DNA of 64,000 bases from Coptis chinensis (GCA_015680905.1 CM027378.1:88689501-88753500), one strand, 5' to 3'. Positions 23,871-36,076 are shown, counted from the first letter of the stretch. Numbers and translations are program-made. The notes: generated by a model not told the origin, from the sequence alone.

Positions 23871-24169
23871 AAAAAAGCTAATTTCATGTAAGTTCTGAGG
23901 GGATAAAACTAGAAAACTGTAAAAAAAAATAGTAACAACTGCTCAAAAACCATCACAACAAATCATATCATTAGTGACAGCTTTAAATAAACTGTTATGC
24001 ATTCATCTTTTGTAACGATCATAAAAAGTACCATTAGTCATGACGGTTTGGGTAAAACCGTAATATGTATATATTGTTTATTATTATTATTATTATAAAA
24101 ATAAAAGAAAAACGTGAATATATATAAAAAACCCCCAAAATTGGGGACCTGCAATTAGCTACACACCTG

Positions 24170-25100
24170 AATAAACTACATATCTGAATATGATCCATTA
24201 AATTTCAAGTAACACTCATCAGCCTCTTGGTCCTTCAAAGCATTCTCTTTCGCCTTTGCCGTTAATGGTATCAATCCACAATGAGAGGAAAAGCTTGGAA
24301 TTAACGTAGTTCCACTACACAAAAAGACACGTACGCCTCTTTCGAAATGAATTTTCTTGAGTAGGTAATACCGAACCATTCCCTGATTGCAGTTTATCTG
24401 TTCTATTGCAACAGATAGGATAACGGTCAAGAAAGAAGTAAAGACACAAAAAAACAATATTTTCTACCCCTTTTTCCGTAGCTGGTTTTGTGCAATACTA
24501 AGATGGAACTAAAACCTATGTGGTAAGTATAAGCATGACAACTAACTGAACTATACGTATGAACCTTGAAAAGAAATATCTAAATAGCAACAGGACCTAA
24601 TTAGTGTGGTGATACATCATACATACGGCTTGCATGACATCCATGATCAATGTATGTGAAGAACAGACATCAGAATAAAAAATTGGCATGTGGAAAAAAC
24701 TATGAGGGAACAATATGAGGAATTGAAGCAATAAAAGGACCTTTTCTCAAGCTTTAAAGTAAAAGCATCTCCAAGAGACAAAGCAAGCTTTGAGAAGAAA
24801 CTCGCAAGCTTTGGGAAATAAAACTATACCATAAACTATACATCTAGAATGAGGCCGTTGCCCCAATCTATCATATTATTAAAAACTATACTCTATACGG
24901 ATAGGCGAGTAAAAGGCAATAAGGAACTTACCTTTGGGAGGAGGTTTCAACGTTTCCTCAGTAAAATTGGAAAAGGAACGAATGCATTTATCAACTGTCA
25001 GCCAAGAAGCAGTCATCGTTCGCAATTGAGTTGAGCAAATTAGTTTTCTATCAGTACATTCGACTGTTAGTGTATACCCTGAAGATAAAATCAAAATAGT
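24170..25100 (-). pseudogene. unrecognised exon-like pieces inside the CACTA element
   Basis: On the minus strand, STQLRTMTASWLTVDKCIRS followed by FSNFTEETLKPPPKG ends at a GT donor (GGTAAG near 24,930), and further downstream SSHCGLIPLTAKAKENALKD and QEADECYL. They lie 3' of the UTP10-like exons and could be its later exons or a second captured gene. Family not recognised. Confidence 0.3.
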
Positions 25101-25762
25101 GGTAATTGTATTTTACATTTGTATATACAGTTCAAAAAGACAAAGTAATAGTTTAATGTAATCTCTAAACAAAGTACAGGATGCAAACTAACAAAGAAAA
25201 ATGATATCGTTAAACATTCTACAAAGGAACTTGTCAACCATTTCAAACAGAAATTTAATGAATTCAAACCATACAAACAAAACCCATTCCTTCTTCCCAT
25301 AAATGAACATCCCCTTAATCTTTGAATCTTTCAAATCCATTACCCAAAAAGAAGATAAAGTTATAGGTTTCCAAACCCGACTTCACACTTTTCATGGTTA
25401 CTGAAATCCAATTGTTATCTGTGTAGTAGAATATCAAGCGAAACTCAAGAACAGACATGGAGCTTTTTTTGTTTAGATATCAGATATTGAGAGGTCCAGA
25501 AAGAGTCATCATCTCACATACAATACATATTTGTAGACTCAACCTTTACTCCAAATAAATATATAGGGTGGGTGTGTACGACAATATAAAGTATTCTATC
25601 TTCTTACACATAACATAATTCAAAATCCATAGAGGGAAAATTTTGTCCCAAGAAACAGATCTTTAAAAGGATACACCAGTATGACATGAATAGATTGACC
25701 AACAATTAATGTGATTATCTGAATAGTTTAAGTTGCACTAAATAGAAATCCTGAATAACTCT

Positions 25763-28475
25763 TCACCTTCTTTGTAAAACTTCCATTTGCATGCCCCAGC
25801 AACAGAATTGTGCCTTCAAAGAACGATGACGGGAGCATTCTCTTGGTAATTGTCTTCAATATGGAGTGGATGCAAGTCTTAAGTTCTTTTTGGACAACAA
25901 GGGGAACACTTAGTAGCTTGTTACTGACATGAACAAGTTGGAAGTGCGAGACAACTTGCTCCATTAGTGCCCCAAGTGACTTCTACAAAATTTAAATAGA
26001 CAATAGAAATTAGGTTGAAAACCAAGTGACACTTTAGGGGTAACAAGCACTTTAGGGGAATATACAACATTCTGATATGTGAAACTTCTTTAGTAGCCCA
26101 GCATTCTGATGTCAGAAAGAAGTGGTAACAAGCACTTTAGGGGAATATAAAGCTAGATATCAACAGTTAGCTAAGAGAGTTGCATCATTCCCTATTTAGA
26201 TATAAGAAAGCTCTACAACAGTAATAACATGTGCACAAAGTTTAGAGCAAAAAAAACATGAATTTCGACAGAATCTTCCCGTGACTCAAGTTTGAAAATT
26301 AATTCGGTGTCTTGCAACTTATGCAGTACAAATTGCATAACAAACAATAACTCTGGACCTTGATTTTGAGATTGATAACAAATTTGCACTCGTTTGAGGA
26401 GTGTAACCAGAGAAGGAAGCCATATCATGCAAGAATACTGGTTGCATACTTGCATGGTGAACTTATACTCCCACTCACTATGTATAGTTTCATCAGAAGC
26501 AGAATTACTTCTCCTTGTCACCACCGATTAAATAAGTAGATCGAACAAGCACTGAAGCCAAGCTGGTTCTCTCTCCAAGCGTCCTGTAAGTTCATCATGT
26601 CAGCTTAAGTTAAGAGTTTAGCAAGTATGAAACAACATATCCCACTAGCAATACCTCAATAAGTATACTATAATTGTCAGTCTTCTATGCTCAGCAACTT
26701 CAGGTAACACATCTACAAAAATCTATTATGATATATCAAGAATCAGCAGAAATTCGGGAGTCAAAACCTATGATCCCCAACAGAACGGTCCTTATCAAAA
26801 CAATTAAGCATTAGCAAGTACCTGAAGCAGGTTATCTATGTTGTTTGCTTTGGATAACCAACACGGTACAATTGTGGATATCAGATCTTCGAACACTCGT
26901 TGTGAATGACCATCAGTCTGAAGAATTAGTTCTCATTTAGTTTCCAGAGAAGTGGAAGGAACAATGACATATCGAAAACATATCAAAAAAAAAGTCCAGC
27001 TAATTGTCCACTAAGCATAAAACACCTTGTACCAACAGGTACAAGAAACATACAAAAGTTAAACTGAAACAATTCCGACCTGTTTAGCAACCGATTTCCC
27101 AATGACAGTAAAGATACCGATGATATGGTCTAAGACTTTTGTCAGGGTTGATTTTTGCAATAGAAGAAAACAAAGAGAATATATGATTGTGAGTTACTGC
27201 ATCCTTGGTAGCACGTGCACATTCAAGTAATAATTTTATATCATAGTTCTCAAGAATGACATCCTGAAAAAAAAAATAACATTATCATCTATTGAGATAA
27301 ACAGAATTTATATACAAATAATGGAAACTTAAACCAAGAAACTTATTATAGTTGTTGTTGCTTTCAGGAGTTTCAGTGCGTATATCTGGTGGAGAGTTAA
27401 CCATACTCTCACTCATTCTAGCTGCTCTTGGGAGGTGTGGTGTAAGTTTGTCTATCAGTATGGTGTTTTAGGACCTCCTGCTTAGTGAAGGATTTATTAG
27501 CAACTTCAGTCCAGTGAGTTCATAAATTGAGGCTAGCAGATTGTGTAACACTATCCCATTTTCTTTCACGTGATGCCTCTGGTTAGGAAGAAACAGGACA
27601 TATTTGGTAGCAAATCGCTGTCTTTGGAGGAGGTCATCATTTCAGTCAAAGGGTTGGGAGGATGAAAAACACACCATACGGGAACTTTGTCTTTAGATGA
27701 GACACCCTAATGGGCAGTGTGTCATGTGGCCAGAATTTTCACTGGATTAACTATATATTTCTTATGTTAAGTTCTTCCTTCTTTTTTCCTGTCTCCATCT
27801 TGGACATCACAACCTCTTCTTAGTGAGATTAACAATATTTGACTCTATTTTACTGATCCAAAACAAACAACAACAAAAGGAAAATAAACTTATTCTAACT
27901 CTATCCAAAATGATACATGAAACTCAAACAGAGAGCAAACCTTCAGAATGTCAGAAAACAGAGAAGCAGTGATATCCTTAAGTGCTGATAACACTGTCTG
28001 TTGGATGGAACAGATTGTACTTATATTAGTTTCATAAGCGCCGGATGAGGCTCCCAACCACTTCTCATCTTGCTCAACAAGCCCAAGAAGGCACTCATTC
28101 TTACAAATTTTACTGAGAAGCTTGAATAGGGGCCCTGTACATAAGAGCGGTCCTGCAATTCACAGACCAATATGTTTCCATTGACACATTTCCAGACCAC
28201 AAATCACATTCATGCGATAATTGAATAACTCTAGCTAATTCAAAAATGGTCGCAGAGATAAACCTATTCTCTATATCTTTCTTCAATAGCAACACATCGA
28301 GGAGAGAACCAAGAAAATATATTCGACTCCCCCATTTGTAAAACAGATTTTGATACATGTTAGCACTTTGTTTTTTCGTGGATCGTTTTTTCTTTTTCCC
28401 GCTTGATAGATCAACTAAATCATCCTCTTCCATAATAATCAAGTCAAGAAATCTTATCACAGTTGAAAAAGTAAC
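25763..28475 (-). pseudogene. UTP10/HEATR1-like gene fragment with introns, captured by CACTA
   Basis: Minus-strand exons, 5' to 3': 28,475-~28,252 (FLDLIIMEEDDL, KKKKRSTKKQ, GSLLDVLLLKKDIEN); 28,155-27,943 (PLFKLLSKICKNE, VEQDEKWLGASSG, STICSIQQTVLSALKDI); ~27,150-27,080 (STLTKVLDHIIGIFTVIGKS); ~26,930-26,823 ([20 protein letters not shown]); ~26,735-26,655 (FVDVLPEVAEHRRLTIIVYL); ~26,520-26,250 (NQYSCMIWLPSLVTLLKRVQ, LLFVMQFVLHKLQDTELIFK); 25,980-25,763 (MEQVVSHFQLVHVSNKLLSV, LLGHANGSFTKKV). These motifs and their order match the HEAT-repeat protein UTP10/HEATR1 of the nucleolar small-subunit processome (t-UTP subcomplex), involved in pre-rRNA transcription and 18S processing. Most exons remain open with usable GT/AG borders. 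A frameshift occurs at the first junction, both ends of the ~2,000-residue protein are missing, and unrelated sequence fills one intron (27.3-27.9 kb). Confidence 0.85.
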
Positions 28476-29786
28476 CTGCACAATTTAAGTGCATAAATGT
28501 TTGGTGTCACAACTCACAATATTGTCCCATAACTAAGTAATAGGAAGCCCATCTCTTTAATAATCATATTTTCTAATTTTACAAAAAAAAATCCATGCGA
28601 CTTCAGAGCAGTGAAGAAAGTATGCAAGCAACCACAACTTAAAATTTGACTAAGCATTCATATACATACTGTTAATAGAAACAGATCAGTTCAACATCCA
28701 GATCTGAAGTACGAAGTACAAACTTCTTCTTTCCCACCCAAATTTGACTGGATGTCAACTTGTGTAGACATCTTCATACAAGTCAACGGCATGAGAATTC
28801 ACCACTAATTATTTTGCATTTCTATAATCAAACTACTAAAGAAACATGGAATTCAAATGGTACACATACTATGGACCTTTGTTCTACAGGCCATTCAATT
28901 TCACATATTTCACACTTTACAATTTATAAAGAAAACATATTACAAAGCAAAAGCAAAACTAACGGCATTATCAAATCGGGAATAAAACACAAATTGTAAA
29001 AAAAAATCAAATGAAAACTCATACCTTACTTGAATTAACTAGATATTGTCGTTTGAGAAAGGTGTGAACGCGTAGAAATCCTAATCACAATCAATTGAAA
29101 TTCCCCTGTTCCAAAAAAAAATATTGGCATAGAACTCAAAAAAAAAAAAAAAAAAAAAAATAGTGCAACAAGTTCAAAATCGAAGAGAGAGAAAGAACTA
29201 ACCTTGTCTTCAATTACTGCACTGAATTTTGGAGAGGTAATGAACGCTGAAATTGTTTTAGGTCGAGAATGAGTAAAGAGAGATCCGTGAGGAATTGTTT
29301 TAGGTTGAGAAGGAGTGAAGAGAGAGTCGCAAAGTGTTTTTTTTTTTTTTTTTTTTTTTTGTACTTAAAGAGTTTGAAGGAATCTCGCGAAGTGTTTATT
29401 TTTTTCTCATTTATGTACTTAGAGATTTTTAAGAAAGGAAGCGGGAGACACTGGGAGTTGAGAATGAACGTGGGTGTGTCGTGTTTCGAATTAGTTGTTT
29501 TTTAGTGGAGTTGACCAAAAACTATTTGGTTCCAAATAATGGATCAAACGGTCACTTAAGGGTGGGATAATAGATAACTATTTTAGTGAAATAGTCACAA
29601 ATAGTTCTCCACACATATACACCTTCTTTAAAAAAAAACCATTTGTGACTGTTTCCAAAAAATATATCACCTAAAACTTTTTAAAACAATCACAAAAACC
29701 CTTTTCTGCCATTTGTGACCGTTTTGAACAGAACAGTCACAAATAACATTTTAAAACAGTTACAAAAAACCTTTTTTCTACTAGTG

Positions 29787-30235
29787 GCACGCCATTATTT
29801 TACCACAATACGTCTTTATGGCTCCTTAAAGGCCATCAAGTCCAGAACTTGACCGGACGTGGGAGAGGAGGCGCAAACACTCTCACTTATATAAATAAGA
29901 GGAGGAACTATGTCTGACATGATTCAAGTCTCCCCCAATAGAGAAAATTTGATACGTAGGCAATTTGTCCATACGAACTCGGTCAAATCCAATCGATAAT
30001 CCTATCCCCCAGAATCAGCCTACACTTGTAAGGACAAACCAAATACATCCTTTACAGGTCTCTCATCAATTTACACTGCTTAAGACCTCAAATAACCTTA
30101 CTTATAGTGGAGAGGTTGAAGATGGGTTGTATGGAGAACTTGCTAAGAACTCGGACTCATTTGAGAGAGTCGTAGGTTTTAGACTTTTAGTTCTTTTAAA
30201 TTTGCAAGTAACTGGTCACCCTTTTTTCGTATGGA
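29787..30235 (+). mobile_element. LTR, right part
   Basis: Continues the sequence broken at 21,640. ACTTATATAAATAAGAGG (TATA box near 29,888) lies about 60 bases upstream of ATACGTAGGCAATTTG, an arrangement typical of the U3-R-U5 of plant Ty3/gypsy LTRs. The 3' limit is uncertain. No gag or pol lies nearby, so it is probably a solo LTR or a fragment. Confidence 0.5.
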
Positions 30236-30238
30236 GGT

Positions 30239-30368
30239 AGGGTGGTCCTACCCCTATAAAAGTATAGGACGCTAGCAATCCTCTATCTTTTTAGTCTAAT
30301 TTTAGGATGGTCCTGCCCTATAAAAGTATAGGCACTAGCAATCCTCTCCCTTTTTAGTCCAATTCTGA
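30239..30368. repeat. two tandem ~65-bp units
   Basis: AGGGTGGTCCTACCCCTATA..GCTAGCAATCCTCTATCTTT is followed by AGGATGGTCCTGCCCTATAA..ACTAGCAATCCTCTCCCTTT. An inverted diverged copy is at 20,652-20,711. Confidence 0.8.
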
Positions 30369-30941
30369 AGGAGAGTAATTGATCAAGACACAAGTCACAA
30401 TTCACCAAAAAAAAAACAAGTCACAACTCACAACTCACGTAAGTATCTCCTGTTCGATCATTGATGTTATTCACGGAGAATAACAGTGTCATGCGCACCC
30501 TTAGTCACAGAAACTGTGGTACACCCTCACCGATCTCGCTCTAAATTCGCGCTCTAGACACAAAACCGTGCTCTCACAATTTGTAAATCGTGCTCTTTGT
30601 TTCTTGCATCTCATGTGAATAGTCAAAATCTTCCCAAACAAACACAAATGCAATAACCCACATGGTGATAACGGATGCCCACACATGAATTGCTTCAATT
30701 TGCACTAAAGAGTATGAAATCCGAAATAGATTTCACAATAGATCGAGTTCGATCTTGAAACCCATCTCAAATCGCTTCATTGAAAGGAAAATATAGCGGC
30801 TGAAATAACTTCAAACTTTAAATTTAGTTATGCACTCATGGGATATATTGTTACAATACTGGAAAAGAGGGAGAATTTAGCTTGGTTTCAGAAAGAGAAA
30901 ACAGCAGTTTTAATTAAACTGGTTTTTATTTTTCAGGGAGT

Positions 30942-31703
30942 GACTCTCAAGGACAAAACTGCCGAAAAAGTAACTTTCAAGGACACCCTTTTTTTTCGTA
31001 ACTCACAAGGACCGGGTAGATGAAAGGTCAAGTATACCCTTGACGTGAAATAAAAAACGGATTGGGTAGATAAAATGTAAGTATACCCCTGACGCGAAAT
31101 AATTAATGTCCCGTCCCAAACGAAACGACCCGATGTATTTAGTATGAACATTCCTTGGGTATGAACATTCAATGTTCATAGTCCTTTGGGTATGAACATT
31201 GATTGGGTATGAACATTCAATGTTTATAGTCATTAATTGGGTATGAACATTCGATGTTCATAGTCCTTTGGGTATGAACATTAATTGGATATGAACATTC
31301 AACATTGAATGTTCATAGTCCTTTTGGTATGAACATTCAATGTTTATACATTAATATATTGTATAAGGTACATTCACCTATTTGGATATGAACAATCATT
31401 GTTCATACACCAGCAGAAGGTATGAACACTCATTGTTCATAGTAACATAACAGAAATGGTAAAATTGGAAAATATTTATTTTAAATCCAGGCCATTTGTC
31501 CTTGAGGGTTATTTTCACGGAAGGGTATAACTGGCATTTAAAAAAAGTAAAAAGGCCGGGCCAACTTATTTTGTCTTTGAGGGTTCCTAATTTTGAAATA
31601 AGGGATTTGTGAGTTATTTTTCCTCAAAATTTGTCGTTGTGAGCTACTCACAAAAAACAGTGTCCTCTAGAGTTACTTTTTTCCCAAATTGGTCCTCTGG
31701 ACT
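30942..31703. mobile_element. ~760-bp TIR element
   Basis: Left CTCAAGGACAAAACTGCCGA..AAAGTAACTTTCAAGGACAC..CGTAACTCACAA is matched by the inverse of the right end, CCAGAGGACCAATTTGGGAA..AAAGTAACTCTAGAGGACAC..GTAGCTCACAA. Both TIRs are about 65 bases and roughly 75% alike. Inside, near the right end, a further copy of the GGACAAA.. motif occurs. No coding sequence or clean target duplication is visible. It carries the palindromic array at 31,139-31,440. Confidence 0.65.
31139..31440. repeat. palindromic GAACATTCAATGTTC array
   Basis: About eight irregular units of GGGTATGAACATTCAATGTT followed by CATAGTCCTT. The core ATGAACATT(C)AATGTTCAT is self-complementary, so each unit can form a small hairpin. 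Units range from about 25 to 45 bases. Confidence 0.85.
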
Positions 31704-32349
31704 ATTTTCTTGTTTAAACAGTAAAAATGGTTTTCTTGGTATAAGAAACTTTGGTGGGACTAGGGAGTTTCAGTGCTTCACACTTTCACTACACGTCTAC
31801 ACGGTTTTACTTTTTTTTGTTTTTATTCCTTATTTCCTTGTGACTTAATCACATATTCATTTCAAAATGACCTTTTTAACCAAAAAATAAGATATGTGAT
31901 TAATCATGGTACTTGTTACTGTCGGACCCCATATTGTGTTGGGCAGACCCCAAAAACTAAAACACTTATTACAAAAATGTGCCATTGGTCCCAAAAGTTA
32001 TTTTGTGTTGGGCAGACCACAAACCAAAGTGAATTTGACTTGTTGCAACCTTTTCAGCCCTTCTCTTCTATTCTCTTCTCTTCCACCATCAAAAACCATA
32101 AACCCTTAAACTCTTAAACCCTTAAACCCTAACACTAAACACTAATAGAAGAGCCCAACCCCATTTTAGAACATGAAGATGACGAAGAAAATGTAATGCA
32201 TCATGACCCCATTCAAGAAGAAAATATAGAACAAGTTCCAAGTGACCCCATTCAAGAAGAAAATGTAGAACAAGTTCAAAGTGAAGAAAATAGAGGAATG
32301 GATGATGATGCATTTAATAAGAATAAGGTAAATCTAAATTAAACGTAAT

Positions 32350-32610
32350 TATGAATGTAGTAATTATGCATGTAATAATTATGCATGTAGGAATTATTGA
32401 TGTGTATAGTGATTATACATGTAATAATTATACATGTAGTAATTATGCATGTAATAATTTTGCATGTAGGAATTATTGATGTGTACAGTGATTATACATG
32501 TAATAATTATGCATGTAGGAATTATTGATGTGTACAGTGATTATACGTGTAATAATTATGCATGTAGTAATTATACATGCATGTAATAATTATGCATGTA
32601 GTAATTAAAC
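32350..32610. repeat. AT-rich tandem repeat in transposase intron 1
   Basis: Imperfect units of TGTAATAATTATGCATGTAG then GAATTATTGATGTGTACAGT. ATGCAT and CATG dyads recur every 15-20 bases. Confidence 0.8.
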
Positions 32611-32617
32611 GACGCGG

Positions 32618-33060
32618 CTAGGTCGTTTGTATTTCATACCAAACAGTCTCGTCACACCATCTGGACTGTGTCCAAAACGATGTGGCCATGTCGTTTGGGA
32701 TTTGAATTTGGAAAAAACGATTTGTCTGTTTTTTTTGCGACTTGAACGGTGTGGCCACACCGCTTTGAAGTTAGTCTAAAAGCGACATGGCCACATGGTT
32801 TGGACTAGGTCCCCCAAACGGTGTGGCCATGTCGTTGAGATTTGAACTTGGAAAAAGACTTGTCCGTTTTTGCCACTTGAACGGACGGTGTGGCCATGTC
32901 ATTTGAGACTAAGTCCAAACGGTGTGGCCACACCGCTCAAGTGGCAAAAAAGACAAGTCTTTTTTCCAAGTTCAAATCTCAAACGACATGGCCACACCGT
33001 TTGGGACCTAGTCCAAATGGTGTGGCCATGTCGTTTGTGGCATTTGGTACTTAAGCCAAA
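32618..33060. repeat. palindromic ~35-bp repeat array, cluster 2
   Basis: About nine copies of AAACGGTGTGGCCATGTCGT and its inverse, with GGACTNAGTCC-type spacers and the associated phrase GAGATTTGAACTTGGAAAAA. Units from 32,838 to 32,985 form a long inverted repeat around GTGTGGCCACACC. Lies inside intron 1 of the transposase gene. Confidence 0.9.
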
Positions 33061-35248
33061 CATCAATTAACAACTGTTCTTTATTTAGGATTCTTCGGTG
33101 CGTTTCGAGAACTCTGGAAACTCGAATGACGTGGATGATGTTCAACCGCTTTCAATTGATACAACAGAAATATTTACTACGGAAGAGGTACATAGTAGGC
33201 ATTGTTTTCACTTGTTTTTATTTTCTAAATAAAATTATATTAGTTTATTGATTGTTGTTTTCTTTCATATCTTTAGGTATTTCATACACGTAGTGACGTA
33301 ATTGGTTGGGCAACTGCTCGGGGAAAACAATGTAATGTGGTTGTGGTAATTGGGAAGTCGCAGAATGCTAACGGGAACCGAGTACCAAGGCTGGATTTAG
33401 ATTGCGAGAGTTCGGCGTATCGCTTCACGCAAAAAAGCAAAGAAAGTTAATAAGAGAAATACGGGAACCATGAAACGTGGATGTCCATTTAAGTTAAGAT
33501 GTATTTTCCAACGCGGCACTGTCGATAGTTGGAAAATTGTCGTTCTTAATGGTGTTCACAACCATCCATTAGCGAACACCCTTGAAGGACATGCATTTGC
33601 TACTCGACTGACTGTTCCACAATTCGAGTTCTTGTCAGAGATGACTCAAAATGGAGTTAAGCCTAAAGAAGTTTTGAAGTCCATCAGACATAGGTTTCCT
33701 GATAACCTATCTAACATATATCAAGTCTACAATGCCAGGCACAAGGTGAGGACATTGGATATGAACGGTCGCTCGCAAATGCAGAGATTTCGTGAGTTGT
33801 TAGCAGAAAACCATTATTTCGAGGAGGTGAGAGAGGATATGAATACGGATGAGATAACGGGATTGTTATGGGCCCATCCGGACAGTGTTAAAATGGCTCG
33901 GACTATTCCAAAAGTATTCATCATAGACGCGACCTACAAAACCAATAAGTATCGGTGGCCTTTTGTACAGTTTGTGGGGGTGACTTCAACCTGGAAGTCT
34001 TTCACGGTCTGTCAAGTGTTGCTCCAAATCAAAACAGCGATAGACTATGAGTGGGCTTTAATACGGTTTAACGGTTTCTTTGGGTGAAGAAAGGTCATCC
34101 GTGATCGCGGTGTCGGCCGGGGACTTGGCCTTGATGAGTGCTGCTGATATTGTGTTTCCTGACTCGCACAAGCATCTCTGTAGATGGCATATCTCTATGT
34201 GCGTCCTTTAGAAATGCAATGATTTTTTTCCCACCACAGAACTAGTAGATAAAGGCCAGTTCTCGTGGAACACTGTAGTGAAATTGAGGACTGAGGATAT
34301 CTTCAACCGTAGAATTGCTGCTTTGGAAAAACATTATAGGGTTGAGTACTCCAATTTTGTTAGTTATCTGCGAGAGACTTGGTGGCCTTACAAGGATCGA
34401 TTCGTATGTTGTTGGACAGATCAACACATTCACTTTGGGAGTACAACGACCAATAGAGTCGAAGGGTCTCATGCTCAGGTGAAACGTGTTCTAGGAAACA
34501 CAAAGAGACATGATTTTCTAAGTATGTTTTACTTGATCCACCCGATTTTAGAGATCCAGCTGTCTGAGATTAGAGGTACGTTCGAGAAGAGTCTGATTGT
34601 AACCCAGCACCACCACCGGATTCCTTTATTTCGTGAACTCAGAAACCTGGTCTCAAGAAAATGTTTGGACTTGCTTTATGAAGAACTAGATACCCGTGTA
34701 AGCCGTGCTTCTAAAGACTCTGAGTTCATTTGTGGGTGTTATTTGCACACCAGTCATGGATTGTCATGTGCTCACGAAATCATTGAACTTCAAAGCAAGA
34801 ACGTTCCATATCTTTGAGTGCTATCGATCCCTTTTGGAAAACTCTGTCTGTTTTTCCAAGTGTGTCGGTGGGTGTTGGTCCCGATTGAAGACCTTCGATG
34901 GATATGTTTATGAAAAGGTATGAAATGGCTTCTGAAGAAGAGCAGAGGGTTATGGTTAGAAAACTTATGGAGATTGCTGTGCCAGAAACTATATGGCTAG
35001 AACCACCTCATGAGGAGGCGAAAACCAAAGGTCTGCCTAAGGGTAGCTGCAAGAGAAAGCTTCCAACTGAGGATGAGAACTCTTCAAAGCCAGATTCATC
35101 TGGTTTTGAACATTCCCAACGTGAGCATGAAGAGTGGGTCTCATCGCAACAATCGGAATGTACGCCAAATTCCAAGCCTTCTCATAAAACACCCACACCA
35201 TCGAAATACGCTACTCCAAACCCACCTGCAGAGAAGTCTTCTCCGAAA

Positions 35249-35401
35249 CCACCTTTGCCACAAAAAAAAACCACACCACGGAATAACTCTTCTCAAAAGT
35301 CACCTTTACCACCTAAAACAACCACACCACAAAATAACTCTTCTCAAAAATCACCTTTACCACCTAAAACAACCACACCACGGAATAACTCTTCTAAAAA
35401 A
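35249..35401 (+). repeat. three tandem 51-bp coding repeats (Pro/Thr/Ser linker)
   Basis: 51-base units at 35,249, 35,300 and 35,351 encode SPLPPKTTTPQNNSSQK-type peptides. The length, a multiple of three, keeps the transposase-OTU linker in frame. Confidence 0.9.
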
Positions 35402-35707
35402 TCACCTCAAAAGTTAGACATTGGCATCCTAAGGGAGCCGAGACATTACGGTTTGGACATTCCAAAAGAACTGCACAAATATATTGTTAAAGTGGATGAC
35501 CCTGTGGGTGATGACAATTGCGGGTATAGAGCAATGTGCATTGCACTAGGAAGAAGTCAGGAAGAGTGGTCGTGGATGAGAAATGAGTTGTTACAAGAAC
35601 TTAATGACAACCTCCCCCTATACTGTACATTGTACACTCACAGTGAGATTAGGTACGTGAAACCTACAATTTCCCATGAATGCGGTTGGGCACCCCTCGT
35701 AAGTGGA

Positions 35708-36076
35708 TGAGCATGCCCTTTGGTTGGATATCTATTTGCTTCGAGATTTAATGTCGTCCTCGTACATTTAGGAAGTATGTACTGCCATCTTATTTTGCCA
35801 CTGAGAACCCAAGCAAATCCTGAGAGAGTAAAGAAAGTGTTGGGTACCGCTTACGTACAGGGATGTCATTTTGTCCATGTTGAACTTGTTGATGATTGTC
35901 CGGTTCCAAAACCGATGCGAAGATGGCGTAGAGCTCGACACTTAATTGCAGCTAGTTGGGATACTGCATTACAAGCAAGACAAGCACAATTTACGGCATT
36001 GAACATTTCCAATTTAGTATTGGAAGACGAGCACACTAATGATGGGTCCGAAATACCAATAATAGATGTTAACTAG
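35708..36076 (+). pseudogene. C-terminal half of the OTU domain (frame-shifted)
   Basis: After ECGWAPLVSG the frame stops at 35,708. KWMSMP is found in a second frame and GYLFASRFNVVLVHLGSM in a third, the normal OTU order. It continues to GCHFVHVELVDDCPVP, where the His of HF-x-x-V is the probable catalytic His, and runs to IIDVN and a TAG. The two indels within about 25 bases break the gene once the catalytic Cys (DDNC) has been passed. Confidence 0.75.

Larger units (their letters stand above)
21641..29786. mobile_element. CACTA (En/Spm-type) transposon carrying host-gene sequence
   Basis: The left terminus CACTATAAGAAAAAAGGC and the inverse of the right terminus, CACTAGTAGAAAAAAGG, are classical CACTA ends. 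A 3-bp target duplication GCA flanks the element (21,638-21,640 and 29,787-29,789), as expected for this superfamily. Subterminal repeats with GTGACGGTTTT / AAACCGTCACAAA occur at both ends (21.65-22.0 and 23.9-24.1 kb; 29.58-29.77 kb). No transposase is visible. Cargo is a multi-exon UTP10-like piece (25.7-28.5 kb) and a large foldback (22.0-23.9 kb). Length 8,146 bp. Confidence 0.92.
32140..35707 (+). pseudogene. MULE transposase joined to a proline-rich linker and OTU domain (decayed)
   Basis: Exons: ~32,140-32,327 (acidic, EPNPILEHEDDEENV; the likely start ATG now reads ATA, next in-frame ATG 32,196), 33,089-33,187, and 33,277 onward. The third starts VFHTRSDVIGWATARGKQCN (FAR1/MULE N-terminal zinc-binding region), shifts frame near 33,420, then NTGTMKRGCPFKLRC and the MULE transposase core (KVFIIDATYKTNKYRWPFVQ with the first catalytic Asp; CRWHI; a SWIM-like CGCYLHTSHGLSCAHE at 34,733-34,782). 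Stops or shifts lie at 34,086, 34,210 and 34,817. A long linker with three 17-residue repeats leads into an OTU protease core, VGDDNCGYRAMCIALGRSQE. Similarity to an OTU continues in the next feature. Known MULE transposases cut and paste DNA; OTU domains are deubiquitinase-type cysteine proteases. Broken here by at least five lesions. Confidence 0.85.
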
